Source: Drosophila miranda
Lineage: Eukaryota > Arthropoda > Insecta > Diptera > Drosophilidae
Length of the DNA stretch: 64,000 nt
NCBI RefSeq assembly: GCF_003369915.1
Contig: NC_046677.1
Span: 24,446,913 to 24,510,912, forward strand
Direction of reading: 5' to 3'
The notes under the pieces are model-generated. The model did not search any database. It had not been told where the DNA came from and saw only the letters and a program-made list of their open reading frames with translations. The translations under genes and the position numbers were made by a program. Numbering within the stretch: the first letter of the stretch is position 1; each line of letters opens with the position of its first letter. Below, piece after piece: positions 1 through 10,506 of this stretch.

Positions 1-60
1 TTTCCATTTTAATATTTTCACTCTCGGGGAAAATAGAATGGCATAAATCTGTATAAGTGT

Positions 61-103
61 ATATCTATCTATCTATCTATCAATCTATCTACCTATCTAT
101 CTG
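61..103. repeat. (ATCT)n microsatellite
   Basis: An interrupted tetranucleotide run of ATCT units, directly visible, with CAATC and ACCTATC interruptions that suggest an older tract. Confidence 0.9.
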
Positions 104-2082
104 CCTCGTAAGTAAATCTATTTAAATCCAAGTGTAACTATTCGGGGTTTAGGGCTTTTTTCTCTGGGTGACATTAAAGGTTAAATATTTCTCGTATCTA
201 TGTTTATGTGAAAAAGGGGACTCTCTTTAGGAATGGAGGAATTTTTGGAAACAAATTATTAACGTTTATAAAACCGATGGACTTTTAAATGAAAGATGAA
301 TACATCGCAATGATTTATCGCCCTTTCTATGACCGAGTTTGCAGAGAATTTTCATTAAAAATTGATTGCTTGAGAGGGTACACAAAATGCGAAACGGATA
401 TTATAATTTTCCTAAATTTGTTGTCACCTGCCAAAGATAAACCAAGGAGTCTTTTGGTTGGCCTCCCTTAAGGGAAATTTAACTACTTTTTATATTAATA
501 TCTACATATACATTTATTGGAAATAATATAAAATTAAATGTGGAATATATATTTGTATCTGTGTATGAAAAAATTATGGCAAAAAGAAATGCAATTGTTG
601 GATATCGTATAAACATTTAAATATTAAAATGCATTAAATGTTATTTTATTTGAATAAATTCCTGGAAAATGGAATAAAAGTTTCCCTGCAGACACTCGGG
701 CATAAAGGAAACGCTCAAAGCTTTGATCCACCGAATGTTGCATATATTTGCGTGCCTTCCCCCTCCCCCTGCCCCAAGCTGCACTTTGACCGCTTTTAAG
801 AGGGTGCAGCAGCGCCCCTCGTCTCTGGCTTGCAACTCATTAAAAATGTGAAAGGGGCAGGCAACAACAAAGCCAAACAAACGGGGAAAGGGTGGGCGAG
901 GGGGGAAGGAAGAAGGAAAATCTCCGAAAGAGTCAAGGTGAACAGAGTGCAGCCCCCTCTCCCACTCTCCCCCCCCCTCTGTCTCTCTCTGATCCTTGCT
1001 GAGTCCGAGTCCGGGAGAGGAGGCAATCCCTTCGCACGCATCGGCCTTGCTGAATGTATTTCCCTGAGACTTTTCCTTTTCCTTAACCTTTTCCTTTGTT
1101 TATTCAGTTGACTGCACCCCCCACCGCCCCCTCGCCCCTGCCAATGGGGGAGAATGCCATAAGTCACCGATTGGTGACAGGCTGCACAAAAGTGTGTGGC
1201 CTAGTGCGACAAAAAAAAAAAGTACTATGCGGTGCGGTGCGTACTGGAAAATGGAAAATGGAAAATGGGTTACGAGTGCAAGGCTGGCACTGTTCTGCCG
1301 CTGCCCAACGTAATGGAAAGCCATAAAAACGATTTATGGCATCAGAAGTGTGTGTGAGCGCCAGAAGGAAAGCGGAAAAGGGGCCAAACGGGAGCCCAAG
1401 GTTACCCCCCAAGCGGGGGCTTTAACCAGAGTCCCCTCTCTGCACTTCATTGTGGCACAGACTTGTATCTAGAACGCTTTATCGTGCTCTTGATTGAGTT
1501 TTGGGGATCTCCCTCCCATATGACATCTGTCAGAGGCTCTCGTCTGATTAGCTATTTGTATTCACGTTACCCCCAATGTCCCCCCCTCCCAAGGGACTGC
1601 CTGCAATTAATCGCTGAAAGGATTACACGCCTCCCTCCCCCCCTGTGCTCTGTGCTCGGTCCTCGGCGAGCGCCCACTTAAATGATGCTAATTTATGGCC
1701 CTGACATTTCGATACAGGGGCCCTGGCCCAGGACGGTGACAGGACTCTGCTCATTTGCTGCTCGGTTTGCCCCCGAGGGGGAGGGTTTTCGGCAAAACTT
1801 TTATAAGCCCAGATTAGTCGGAATTGTTGGCAGACTTGTCTGCTCGCTTTACAGATAATCATGTAGGTTTTATAGAGGGAGTAACAGGGTCTATAGAGTG
1901 GCAGAAACTAGAAAGAGAAAGAGCGAAAGAGAGGGGAGATGCCAGCAGGGAGAAAGGAGAGCCAAGGCCTCTGCGATCTCTCTCAAGCCTTAACCCATTT
2001 GAGGGTCTAATATTTCAGAATAATATATGGCGGGGGGGTTCTTTATTTATGTAAAGGAATTAACATTTGAACTTAAGATAAC

Positions 2083-2165
2083 TATCGATAATACCTACAC
2101 GATATTTAAAACGCCTAACCGATAGGGGGCTATCGATATGACAGTCGATATTTGGAAGCAGAAGC
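2083..2165. promoter_or_regulatory. Cluster of DRE/BEAF-like CGATA sites
   Basis: Within about 80 bp I see CTATCGATAA, ACGATAT, CCGATAG, GCTATCGATATG and GTCGATAT. TATCGATA is the DRE core bound by DREF, and clustered CGATA motifs are the known binding pattern of the BEAF-32 boundary protein. The site could be a housekeeping-type promoter or a domain boundary to the left of the gene cluster. No coding exon starts nearby, so a boundary role or a promoter of a non-coding or distant transcript are both open. Confidence 0.5.
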
Positions 2166-2895
2166 CAGAAAGTTGATTGAAAGTCGGGAAAACAGACTCA
2201 ATAATCTTGAACTTTGTTTTCTTGTTCGATCTAAACAATAATTTATTATAAATCTTACATTTATTTAAGGTTTAATAGCTAATTTTTAAGTTAATGTTCA
2301 AGAAATGTGGCTTAAATATGTCTTTTCCCCCACTCTCGCGTTTCCGTCGTGGTTTCCCCTCTTTTCGCCGTCGTTTTTCCAGGAATGGGATCTAGGGATC
2401 GTATCATCGTTGCTCTTCGTTTTTCTAGGGCTTGAATCATCGTTTGGCTGGGATTAGCGCTCCAAAATAAAGGCTTAAACGTCTATCCTGTATGCATAAA
2501 GATTATAGCGGTGGGGTGCGTATTTAGGGATTGAAACCATTGGAGAATCCCCTCAAATGTGAAGCCATAAGGCATTTGATCAGGTAAATTACAATTGGGT
2601 GGCTAATGCAATGAGAGTGCACTCCAAACCAGCTCCAAACCAGCTCCAAACCACCCCCAATGCCGCTCCTATCCCACCCCCACCTCATCCCCATTGTTGC
2701 CTAATCAGCGTCCGACTCACACGCTAATCAACTGTGGCCGCCAATTAGCCAAAGGCCATGGCCTCCGCTTTCAGGCCAAATAGAGCAGGAGCCGACCCAA
2801 ATCGGGGGTTTGTGGGAGGCAACAGGAGAAGAAAAAGACAGGCCCAAGGGCTGGGGGCTGGGGGAGCACATTGAATTTGAGGTGTGATTATTGCG

Positions 2896-3890
2896 TCAAT
2901 CGCCCTGACAACAATCCGGCATGTTGCAGGTGGCGGAAGGGGCAGAAGCGGAGGCGGAAGCGGAACCAGGAGAAGTGTTATCCGATTTGCCGCATTGAAT
3001 GATCTCCGAAGAGTCCATGTTCAGGCACCCGAGGAGCATCTTGAAGACCCCGTCCAGTTTCTTGGGATCCATGGCGATGAGGTAGAGCACTAGAGGGGAG
3101 GAGAATCAGGCGGTTGTACGGAGGAGGAGGAGGAGCAGTGTCTCTCTCGCTGCTTACCTCCCGCCAGGGCTGCGCCCACAATGAACATCTGGAGGGCCGA
3201 GGGAATGGTGATGTCGTTCAGGGACAGACGGACGCTCGTCTCAAGGTTCAGCGGCGGCGACTCCAGGGGGTCACAGGTCGGGCTCGGAGCGATGCTCTGG
3301 TTGGCGGCACTGGCCGCATTGGAGGCACTGTACCTGCCGCTCGACACGCACGAGATCACCTGGCTGGCGATCATCCGCTCGGCGGCACTGCGGATCTCCG
3401 ACGCGGCGGACGTCCGCAGCGGCTTGGCCGGCGCCGGCGCCACCGCTGGTGCCACCGCTGGCTCGGCCTCGTACTCGACGCTGATGCGCACCATGGCCTG
3501 CCGTGCGACGGGAATGTCCTTGAAGACGGCCAGGATAGACTGTTTCTCCCCCTGGACCCCGGCGGCGGGGGCAAAGGTCGAGTAGACGCTGAGGTGATGC
3601 GGAAACTGGCAGTCGGCCTTGGGCTCCGGGCCGTTCAGCCGGACGACCACCTCCAGGGAGCTGAACGGCTCGATCCGGCCGAAGAATGGCGTCACGTGGT
3701 ACTGCTCGACGGCATTCGTCTTCATCTTGAAGATCACCGGCTGCTGAAAGGAGTTCAGGAGGGTCAGAATCCGCTTCTGGCTCCGATTGGCGGGAGCGCA
3801 GAATTTCAGGCACTTCGGGGACGCCGACAGAAGGTCGTAGACGCCACATGCCTCGTCCTTGTGCGATGGATTATTGTCCGCGTTAGCCAT
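2896..3890 (-). CDS. MSP/VAP-domain tail-anchored membrane protein A (2 exons)
   Basis: Exons 3890-3158 and 3089-2896, joined across a 68-bp intron (GTAAGC...CTAG, phase 1), give 308 residues. I start at ATG 3890 (MANADNN); the open frame runs further upstream but without a better start. Residues about 22-130 form a major sperm protein domain with the VAP-like core FKMKTN...YHVTPFFGRIEPFS. A low-complexity Ala/Pro linker follows (143-160), then a Ser-rich stretch, and one hydrophobic segment (about 232-250, ALQMFIVGAALAGVLYLIAM) created by the splice, with a 55-residue tail after it. VAP proteins sit in the ER membrane and bind FFAT-motif partners. Here the positions matching VAPA Lys94 and Met96 read as His99 and Ser101, so classical FFAT binding may be altered. 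It is paralogous to the gene at 7847-8524, with the same intron phase inside the membrane segment. A testis role is inferred from gene style only. Confidence 0.85.
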
Positions 3891-4004
3891 GAGAACTGAA
3901 ATTTCCCGCCGAAATGGAATCGGAATCGGATTTGGTGGCGAATCAGCAAATTTTGGCTCAAATTTTGTTCGACAGCAGCTCGTACCCCGTGCCCCGTGCC
4001 CCGT

Positions 4005-4014
4005 CTGACTGAAA
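4005..4014 (-). promoter_or_regulatory. Candidate initiator of MSP gene A
   Basis: On the minus strand the sequence TTTTCAGTC matches the fly initiator TCAGT(C/T), with the presumed +1 A at 4010, 120 bp before the chosen ATG. I see no TATA box and no good DPE at +28. It is a motif-only call. Confidence 0.3.
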
Positions 4015-4094
4015 AGGCAATGCAATCTATGGCCTCCGTTGTCGCTGCCAAACACCCCAAAAAGAGGAGCCCCTCAACTGTCGAAGAACGGACA

Positions 4095-4100
4095 TTTATT
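4095..4100 (-). terminator. Poly(A) signal of the EF-hand gene
   Basis: TTTATT on the plus strand is AATAAA on the minus strand, 24 bp downstream of the stop codon, giving a very short 3' UTR. Confidence 0.55.
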
Positions 4101-4123
4101 AGAGCTCTACTTTCGGGCGTTTT

Positions 4124-4609
4124 CTAGGACAGAATGGCATGCATCAGATCCACATAGTTGACCAGGCCCTGATCGTTGACCCGGTCCTTGAGGAGGCCCT
4201 CCATCTCCTCCTCGGACAGGGGCTCGCCGCATTCGGTGAGCAGGCGCCGCAGTCTCTCGGCGGGCAGGAAGCCCGTGCCCTGCTCGTCCAGGAACCGCAG
4301 GCTGCAGATGTACTCCTCGGCCTTGCCCTTGGCCTGGCCGGGGTCCACTATGCCCGAGTTCTCGCCCAGCCCGAAGTAGATGCCGAGCACCAGCTCGAAG
4401 GACACCCGCTCGAGGGACGCCGCCTGCAGCTTGCGGACGTGCCGCTGCACCAGCGACTCGTGCGGATTGGCGCCCATCGCGCGCAGGCAGTCCCCCAGAA
4501 GGAGCACGGATATCTTGCCGTCGCCGCGTCGCTCGTAGTGCCGGAAGACCTGCTGCAGCCCCGGGAGGTGGCCTTTAGGGCTGGACTTTGGCTTGGGTTC
4601 TTGTGGCAT
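4124..4609 (-). CDS. Essential myosin light chain-like EF-hand protein
   Basis: A single-exon frame of 161 residues from ATG 4609 (MPQEPKPKSS). The length and layout match essential myosin light chains and calmodulin relatives: a helix-loop-helix near 20-40 (VFRHYERRGDGKIS...LRAMGANP), and a third EF-hand near 104-120 (FLDEQGTGFLPAERL), then LSEEEMEGLL as in the C-lobe. The calcium loops are degenerate: loop 1 lacks Asp at position 1, and in loop 3 the terminal Glu sits at position 11 rather than 12, so calcium binding is unlikely, as in most essential light chains. The frame is open further upstream, but that extension is AT-rich and unlike the rest. A minus-strand AATAAA lies at 4100-4095, just 24 bp past the stop. 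It could serve an unconventional or germline myosin; that is inference. Confidence 0.82.
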   Translation of the reverse strand: MPQEPKPKSSPKGHLPGLQQVFRHYERRGDGKISVLLLGDCLRAMGANPHESLVQRHVRKLQAASLERVSFELVLGIYFGLGENSGIVDPGQAKGKAEEYICSLRFLDEQGTGFLPAERLRRLLTECGEPLSEEEMEGLLKDRVNDQGLVNYVDLMHAILS

Positions 4610-6298
4610 GGCTAAAACTGGTAGATGAAATGTTGGCCTCAATGGGGGTATAGAAAATATATATATATGGACTTTTCGTAGGTTTTTTGTCTTCTTCAAT
4701 AACCCAGAATTTTTGTGGAAGTGAAACAAAGTTTTTTTGAGTGGAAAAAAACGATTGATTGATACACAAATTTGTGTGTTCTTCTTGGGGATACTTCAAG
4801 CGTTTTCCCTGGACACTTTTGGAGTTGAAATCCAAGACAGCGTCACGTAGCTTTTGTAGCTCTAAAGATGTATCTTTTATGTGCACTTAATCGTACTTTG
4901 AGGCGACATAACAGCCGTATGGAATGGGCAAGATATGGGAGAGAAATGGGAGAGAAATGTGCCATAGAAGCTTCACTTCACCCTAGGGTCCCGCCTCGAA
5001 GGCTTTCCAGATGCAGAATCAGGGGTAGAATGGCTCCTACCACTCCTTCAGAGCTGCCCCACAGGAAGACACAAATAACCTTCGAAAAATTCATTCCTTT
5101 AAGTGCGTCTATTCCAGTGACCAAGAAGAAAGTCCATTAAGAAACTGTTTAAAAAACATAATTTTGCTAAATTTCTCCACTTGAAGAATCATTAAATAAC
5201 CAAGGTTTTTGCGCATCAACTTTTTTTCAATTCTTTAAAAATAAAATAAATTATAATTCTAATTTTAAGGCAAGAATGGGTGCGTCTAACCTATTGACGA
5301 TAATCAAAACAATTGAAGGCCTAAACAGGGAATTGTTTGAGTTTTTATTCGTGGCCATGCAGTGCCTATAAAGCGGTTTAAATAGAACTTCAAAGACTAA
5401 GAGACTCCCCAGCCCTCTTTATATAGAAACTGCCTGGTTTTGCCCTCCGTTTTACCCACAAACCAAAGTCGAGGCAACTCCTCCAAGCCTGCAGATTGGA
5501 GCAGGCGAATGGCTGAAAGATTCACTCAGGCATGACTGACAAATCAACGACCAGGACGAGGACAGTGACCACAGGATGGGTCCTCGGTCCCGGCTCCTGT
5601 GTGACTGTGTGATTTTGCAACCAGTTTGCACTCTGCTTGAGCGCATTTCATGCAATTTGATGTTTATGGAATTATCACGAGCCAGCAGCAGGGGGAGGGG
5701 GGGGGGGGGGCACAGACGGATGGCCATCGATGGGAGAGTCCCGGCCATCGTCCTGTGTGCCATTTGCGACACACTTTACTTAGTTATCGTCTGCGGTGGA
5801 TGTGCCTGCCTCCTGCCGCCTCCCGCCTCCTCCCGCCTCCTGGATGGTGCCTCCTGCCTCATAATGCACTTTGCATGTTAAATATTTAATTAAATGAAAA
5901 ATAGCAAAAACCCTCGACAGTGGCTGGGGCCTCCGTGTGTGCTTCTGGAAGGGCAAAAAACACGTTCATTTGTTTCGTGGTGCCGGTGGCTGCCTCCGTG
6001 AGTCAGTCTTCATTTATTGTAAATGAGTTCCAGGCTGTGGCTCCATGGCGGAGGCTGTGGCTGTGGATTCAGGCACCACACACAAATGGCATTTCAATTC
6101 AATTCAATTCCAATTCCCAATGCAAATAATTTGCAGCCGAATGGCATTAATGCCGCTGAAATGCGATGACGAGGAGGAGCCCTACAGACACGCCTACACA
6201 CACACACCCACACCCACACCCACAACTCCCCTCCCATCTGCCTGAACATGTTAATAAAATTTCTTTAATTTCTTTAAAGCCAAATGGTTTTTTTTCTC
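4610..6298. other. Intergenic region between EF-hand and roadblock genes
   Basis: No supported gene. It contains a poly-G tract at about 5694-5710, CTCCTGCC-type repeats around 5808-5850, short (AATTC)n at 6093-6113 and CA-rich simple sequence at 6193-6228. It must hold the EF-hand promoter near its left end and the roadblock 3' end near its right end. Confidence 0.6.
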
Positions 6299-6304
6299 TT
6301 TTAT
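6299..6304 (-). terminator. Poly(A) signal of the roadblock gene
   Basis: A minus-strand AATAAA hexamer 56 bp past the stop codon. A poly-T run at 6319-6333 lies between it and the stop. Confidence 0.45.
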
Positions 6305-6359
6305 TCAGGAACGTAAATTTTTTTTTTTTTTTTGATTTTCACTGAGTTTTTTTCGCTTG

Positions 6360-6653
6360 CTATTCGCATGGCTTCTGTATGACCACGATAAAGTAGTCGT
6401 CCTTCGGGCAGAGCATCACCTCGTGGTAGAGGGTCCGCATCCGCAGGGCCGTGAACTCGTTGGTGGCGTCCAGATCGAGGACCACCTGGCGGGCCTTCTC
6501 CCGCAGGGTCTGCATCGTGGCCGCATAGTGCACGGACAGGGTGTTGTCCAGCGTGGTCTTGATGGGAATGCCGTCGTTGTCGATCACGATGATGCCCACC
6601 ACGTTCTTTAGGGCCTGGAAGCGCTTCAGCATCTCCTCCACCTCGGCGGACAT
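6360..6653 (-). CDS. Roadblock/LC7-type dynein light chain
   Basis: A 97-residue single-exon protein starting at ATG 6653 (MSAEVEEMLKRF). It is exactly the usual length of Drosophila Roadblock proteins and shows the family pattern: N-terminal helix, VVGIIVIDNDGIPIKTTLDN hairpin, a long second helix (TLREKARQVVLDLDATN), then LRMRT..HEVMLCPKDDYFIVVIQ. These light chains dimerise and bind the dynein intermediate chain, acting in cytoplasmic or axonemal dynein cargo handling. The copy is divergent from canonical robl and best matches my recall of the robl22E/robl37BC group of male-biased paralogs; I leave the symbol open. The upstream extension in the same frame is not needed. It stands alone between two MSP-domain genes on the same strand. 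Confidence 0.92.
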   Translation of the reverse strand: MSAEVEEMLKRFQALKNVVGIIVIDNDGIPIKTTLDNTLSVHYAATMQTLREKARQVVLDLDATNEFTALRMRTLYHEVMLCPKDDYFIVVIQKPCE

Positions 6654-7846
6654 TTCACGGCGCTTTGCTGTTGTGTTTTGTCGAGAGAAATATTTTCGAT
6701 TTGTTGTGTTTAGACTCGGAGTCGGAATTATACTGAGGAAACGGCACTGGCAGTGAGTGGGGGATTGACATTTCAAGGCCCACTACGTACTTTTGTTGCC
6801 GTAAATAAGCATCGAAGTTCGTAACAATCCCGGATGTCTGTCTGTCTGTCCGTCCGTCTGGCAAAAGTTTCCCTTCGTTTCGTTTCGTTTCGGGAAATTA
6901 ATTGAATGCCGGGACGGGGCTCCTGGTCCTTGCACTCGGAATCGCAGATGAAATGTTTGCATCAAGTTTTGTGCGGAAATTATGCCACTCTTCCGGACTC
7001 GAAGCCGGACTCGGACAAAGGCAGAGAGACCGGCGGCGGCCCATCGGGAGCTTGTTATGAAAAGAGTGTAAAATTGTTCACTTTTCAATTAATTAAAAGT
7101 CTTAAAACTCATAATGAAATTACTCAAACGAGCAGACAGCCGGCAGACAGCCGGGCAGCAGGCAGCAGGCAGCAAAGGGCTGCTCCATATGCCTCCGCAT
7201 ATCCTTCTTTGGGGCTGGGTCTCGTTTCCCCAATTCATTTGATAATTTATTTAATGTCCAGGTGAAAAAACCTCAAATGCAATTTGTCAGCCAGTGCCCG
7301 AAAATGCCTCTCAAAATGTGGAAAATGGTCTCCAACTTTGTTGTACGTCGGGGGGCGATTGAGAGGGGGCTGGAGGGGGCCTGGAAAGTGATATAAATTC
7401 TATGGCATATTTGCTGAATAAATATTGTGTTTTATTCGCTGGAGTGCCAGAGGATTCCTCGAACACGAAACTAAAATATTTACAAATGTTCTGGCAATTT
7501 ATGCAACAGAAAAACATCGGGTTTCACTTTTTGGCACTCCGGTGTGCTGGCATTTTTCGACTATTTGATTTGTGTGGAATGCAATGTAGTTTTAATATTT
7601 ATGGAAAAATACCTGCTGCGGATTTCCCTGAGAGAGGAGGCCTTTGTCCATCCCCCCCACCCCCCCTGTAACGATTGTCGAGTTTTCTCCACCAAATGTA
7701 ACTTTTTTTCGACGTCAATTCGCGCGCCTTTTTCCCTTTAATTTATGAAATTTTAGAACACTGATTTAGCATGAAAAAGCAACAAATTACTGAAATCCAA
7801 ATATCTGGAGCAAGTCCGAGTAATTCATATAATCGAAAAGCTTCCC
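6654..7846. other. Intergenic region between roadblock and MSP gene B
   Basis: No supported gene. It holds TCTG/TCCG short repeats at 6836-6860, GTTTC repeats at 6875-6892, GGCAGCAGGCAGCA repeats near 7146-7172, and a CCCCCCACCCCCCC tract at about 7653-7666. The 3' end of MSP gene B is at the right edge, with a minus-strand ATTAAA variant near 7736. Confidence 0.6.
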
Positions 7847-8524
7847 CTAAGTCGAGACATTCTCATTATCCAAGACGGGGCTGTGATCCAAGGCCTTGGA
7901 AGTGTCCTCGATGTGGAAGATGCCTTTAAAAAGAACTGAGGGGAAAGCTGAAGCCTCTGCTGGTGATTAAAGAAGCAACCGCTCACCTGCCACGACAAAA
8001 GCCAGGACTAAAAGAGTCCAGAACAACCAAGAACGTGGCCCGCGGACGCTCTTTGCCTTCTGCGGCTCCTTTAGAGCAGGCTGCTTCTCCAGGAGCGGCT
8101 CCTCCAAGGCTTGGGTTGGGACATCTGGGAGTCGCTCTGGGGCTGGGGCCTCCAGGCAAACGCGTATACGGGCCACGCACATATCTGAGCGGGGAGTCCG
8201 CTTGAAAACGGCCTTGGGGGCCGCGCGATCGCACGGTCGAAGGCCTTCGACCGGGATGTAGAAGTACTCGACGAGGAACCGATGCTGATAGCAAGTGCCC
8301 GGCTGGAAGGCGTAGCGCCACAGGCTGATCACGACTGTCGAGGTGCTGTAGGGCTTCACCAGGCCGACGGTGGGCTTCACGATGTAGTGCTGCGCGTAGT
8401 TTGTCTTCAGCTTGAACATCAGCACCAGCTCCGTGTTGTTGATCAGCGTCATCTCCTGGCTCTGGACGCGATTGTACGGGGCATTGAAGACCAGAAACTG
8501 TGGAATGGTCACTATTGGCTCCAT
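7847..8524 (-). CDS. MSP/VAP-domain tail-anchored membrane protein B (2 exons)
   Basis: Exons 8524-7987 and 7935-7847 are joined across a 51-bp intron (GTGAGC...CTCAG, phase 1) to give 208 residues. The start is ATG 8524 (MEPIVTIPQF); upstream in-frame starts are non-ATG. Residues about 4-125 are an MSP domain (FLVFNAPYNR...MTLINNTELVLMFKLKTN...YIVKPTVGLVKPYST). A charged linker (126-165) leads to a C-terminal hydrophobic anchor of about 166-184 (SWLFWTLLVLAFVVAVLF) and a 25-residue tail. It is shorter than the paralog at 2896-3890 because it lacks the long Ala/Ser-rich linker. The positions equivalent to VAPA Lys94/Met96 read Arg82/Leu84, closer to the FFAT-binding type than paralog A. It likely sits in the ER or a derived membrane; partner unknown. 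Confidence 0.86.
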
Positions 8525-9533
8525 CTCGTTGCTCTCTCCCACTGTGTTCTGCTCGAAACCGATTTTTCCTGATTCTGTTCAACACGAGAACTGAAGTTTA
8601 CTCGATAATATTGGACACTATACGCCCAGGCCGCCTCTATGAAATTTAAAGCTATGTTTCCTTTGATTGAATTTTATAGCCGATGTCAATTATTTTTGAC
8701 TCGTGTAATGAATCCGTGATTCTGTGATTAATTGCAAATTAATTGATATTTTTTTCTGTGTGTCGGATTTCCAGTGCTTTGTCGCCTGGCGCTGTTTAAT
8801 AAAGAATAATTTATTAATCAGTGGAATCATTGGCCATATTTGCACATCGGTATAACGGCAAATATTTTATCAATTCGAGAAGGCGATAATGATATCAACG
8901 CGGGGGCGGGGGGCGGGCTCAGGCCGGCTTTGGCTCTCGTTTAAGGTGGAAAATTCGAGTAAATAAATTATGGGAGTCTGATTTAATTTTCAATTAGCAA
9001 GGAGCACCACACACAGGCTCCTAATTACATTGTCGGGCATTGTCTAACGCTGTTTTGGGGCTCCAAATTTTAAATTATGATTGAGCAGCACGTGCCCTCT
9101 GTGCTTTGTTCTTAATTGAATTTGCATTAATTACAGCAAAGGACTAGAAGAACATGAGGACAAGTCCCACAATGAAGTGTATCTCCAAGTGTGGTGGAAA
9201 TTTACACCTTCAAGGGCTCAGTGGAGAGGGGCCTGCCCCCTTCCTGGGGATCCACAAATCCACAAAAATCGTTTCCTGCCTGCAATTTGATTTAGAGCGA
9301 CTTGGGGAGAGGTTTTTTCTTGGGTTACAGACAGACGGAAAGACAGTTTATAAGCCACTGCCACTGGGGCAGGCAGAAGCTGGTAAAGTGTGACAGTTTT
9401 TCATTTGCCGCTCGCTTGACTCCGCCAAATGCCTGGGGATACAATTTTAAATTAAATATTATAGCCCTGACTCTGGTCTCATCCTCATGTGGCAGCCTCT
9501 GGGCCTCTGGGTCTCTGATGAATGCGTAAGCAC

Positions 9534-9581
9534 GAGGAGGAGGAGGAGAAGGAGGAGGAGAAGGAGGAGGAGGAGGAGGAG
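9534..9581. repeat. (GGA)n trinucleotide tract
   Basis: A run of GGA/GAA triplets seen directly, purine-only on the plus strand for almost 50 bp. Confidence 0.9.
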
Positions 9582-10282
9582 TGCTTTCTGCCGCGTGTGG
9601 GAGTATCGGTATCTGCTGCCGACACCTCCTTTTCAGGGGGTCTGTAAAGGACGTCATCCGGCGGCTGACGCAAATGATGTGCATCCGATATCGAAATATC
9701 TTTTGGGTTAAATGCATTCCGCGAATGGCAAAACAAGAACCAAACTTTCACCCACTCATACATTCAAATGTGCAGAAAACAGCATCAGATCTCTGAAAAC
9801 GAAGAAAAGCATACAAACACATACATATTTTTGTCGAAATATGATAGATACTTCATAAACGAGAGTTAAGCGAAACTCAACCGTGGAAAACTATCGAATT
9901 AAGATGTGAAAACGATAAGAAAATGAATCACTAGTCGTTCGGCTTGTGGCAGTGAAAGTTTTGTGTTCGATAGCTCAAAAACGGATCTTTAGCGAGCCTT
10001 TTGCGATATCGTTTGGGAGTAGTTGTTGATCAAAACAAATATTTGTTTTCGAGCCCGTAGCCCGACTCATTTTTGCTCGCTTTTGAGCTCGTTTGCGAGC
10101 ATTTTGCGGAACTCTCGCCAAAGGCGGCACGTTTCGTGATTTGCTGGGATATCGCGTGTGTACTAACAAATGCAAAGATCCGCTCTCTCTGCGTTCTCTC
10201 AGTAGCCAGCCGAACGCCAGAGTCAGAGCCAAAGTCCCTCAATCTGGCAACCCATCGTGGGACGCTTTCGTACAGAAGGTAA

Positions 10283-10335
10283 TCGATACTCGATACTCGT
10301 TACTCGATACACGATACTCGTTAGACGATACTTGA
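10283..10335. repeat. Tandem CGATACTC motif array in phosphatase 5' region
   Basis: The words CGATACT, CGATACTC, CGTTACTC, CGATACAC, CGATACTC, AGACGATACTTG follow one another in about 50 bp. CGATA clusters are the BEAF-32 pattern and overlap the DREF core. The array lies 170-220 bp before the phosphatase ATG, in or near its first untranslated exon, so it may be a promoter-proximal element. It might also be a plain octamer microsatellite. Confidence 0.6.
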
Positions 10336-10438
10336 TGCGTGCGGATCAAGCCACGAGGTGAAATAATTGAAGAAAATCAAACGAATTGTGCGGCAAAATA
10401 GCTTCGAGCAACCCCTGGAATCAGTTAACAGTTACCCG

Positions 10439-10495
10439 GTAAGACACACCACATTTCCACGCCATACTTGACTCCAGCCCCCTCTTCGTCTGCAG
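10439..10495 (+). other. 5' UTR intron of the PP4-like gene
   Basis: CCCG|GTAAGA donor at 10439 and a pyrimidine-rich TCTGCAG acceptor ending at 10495 define a 57-bp intron that ends 11 bp before the ATG. A conserved-type donor and acceptor at the usual fly intron length support it, but no transcript evidence is available. Confidence 0.65.
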
Positions 10496-10506
10496 ACAAC
10501 AATACA

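Larger units (their letters stand above)
1..2895. other. Intergenic region, no supported gene
   Basis: No reading frame here has convincing coding character. It holds an ATCT tetranucleotide tract near 61-103, pyrimidine- and purine-rich stretches around 930-1130, poly-A near 1210, and a cluster of CGATA-type sites at about 2083-2165 that is listed separately. A 60-codon frame from 289 to 471 begins with ATG but has no recognisable domain and AT-rich codons; I treat it as chance. The 3' end of the first MSP-domain gene abuts the right edge on the minus strand. Confidence 0.6.
8525..10380. other. Intergenic region and upstream DNA of the phosphatase gene
   Basis: No supported coding region. 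A G-rich patch lies at 8901-8925, a GGA triplet tract at 9534-9581, and from about 9680 onward repeated CGATA/TATCG words appear (listed separately). Antisense and sense frames through the GGA tract, such as at 9485-9763, only encode Ser/Arg runs. Confidence 0.6.

Noticed and set aside
3114-3899. 261-codon plus-strand frame
   Set aside because: Shadow of the MSP-domain gene on the opposite strand.
9485-9763. Ser-rich and Arg-rich frames over the GGA tract
   Set aside because: Low-complexity translations of the GGA triplet repeat with no domain.
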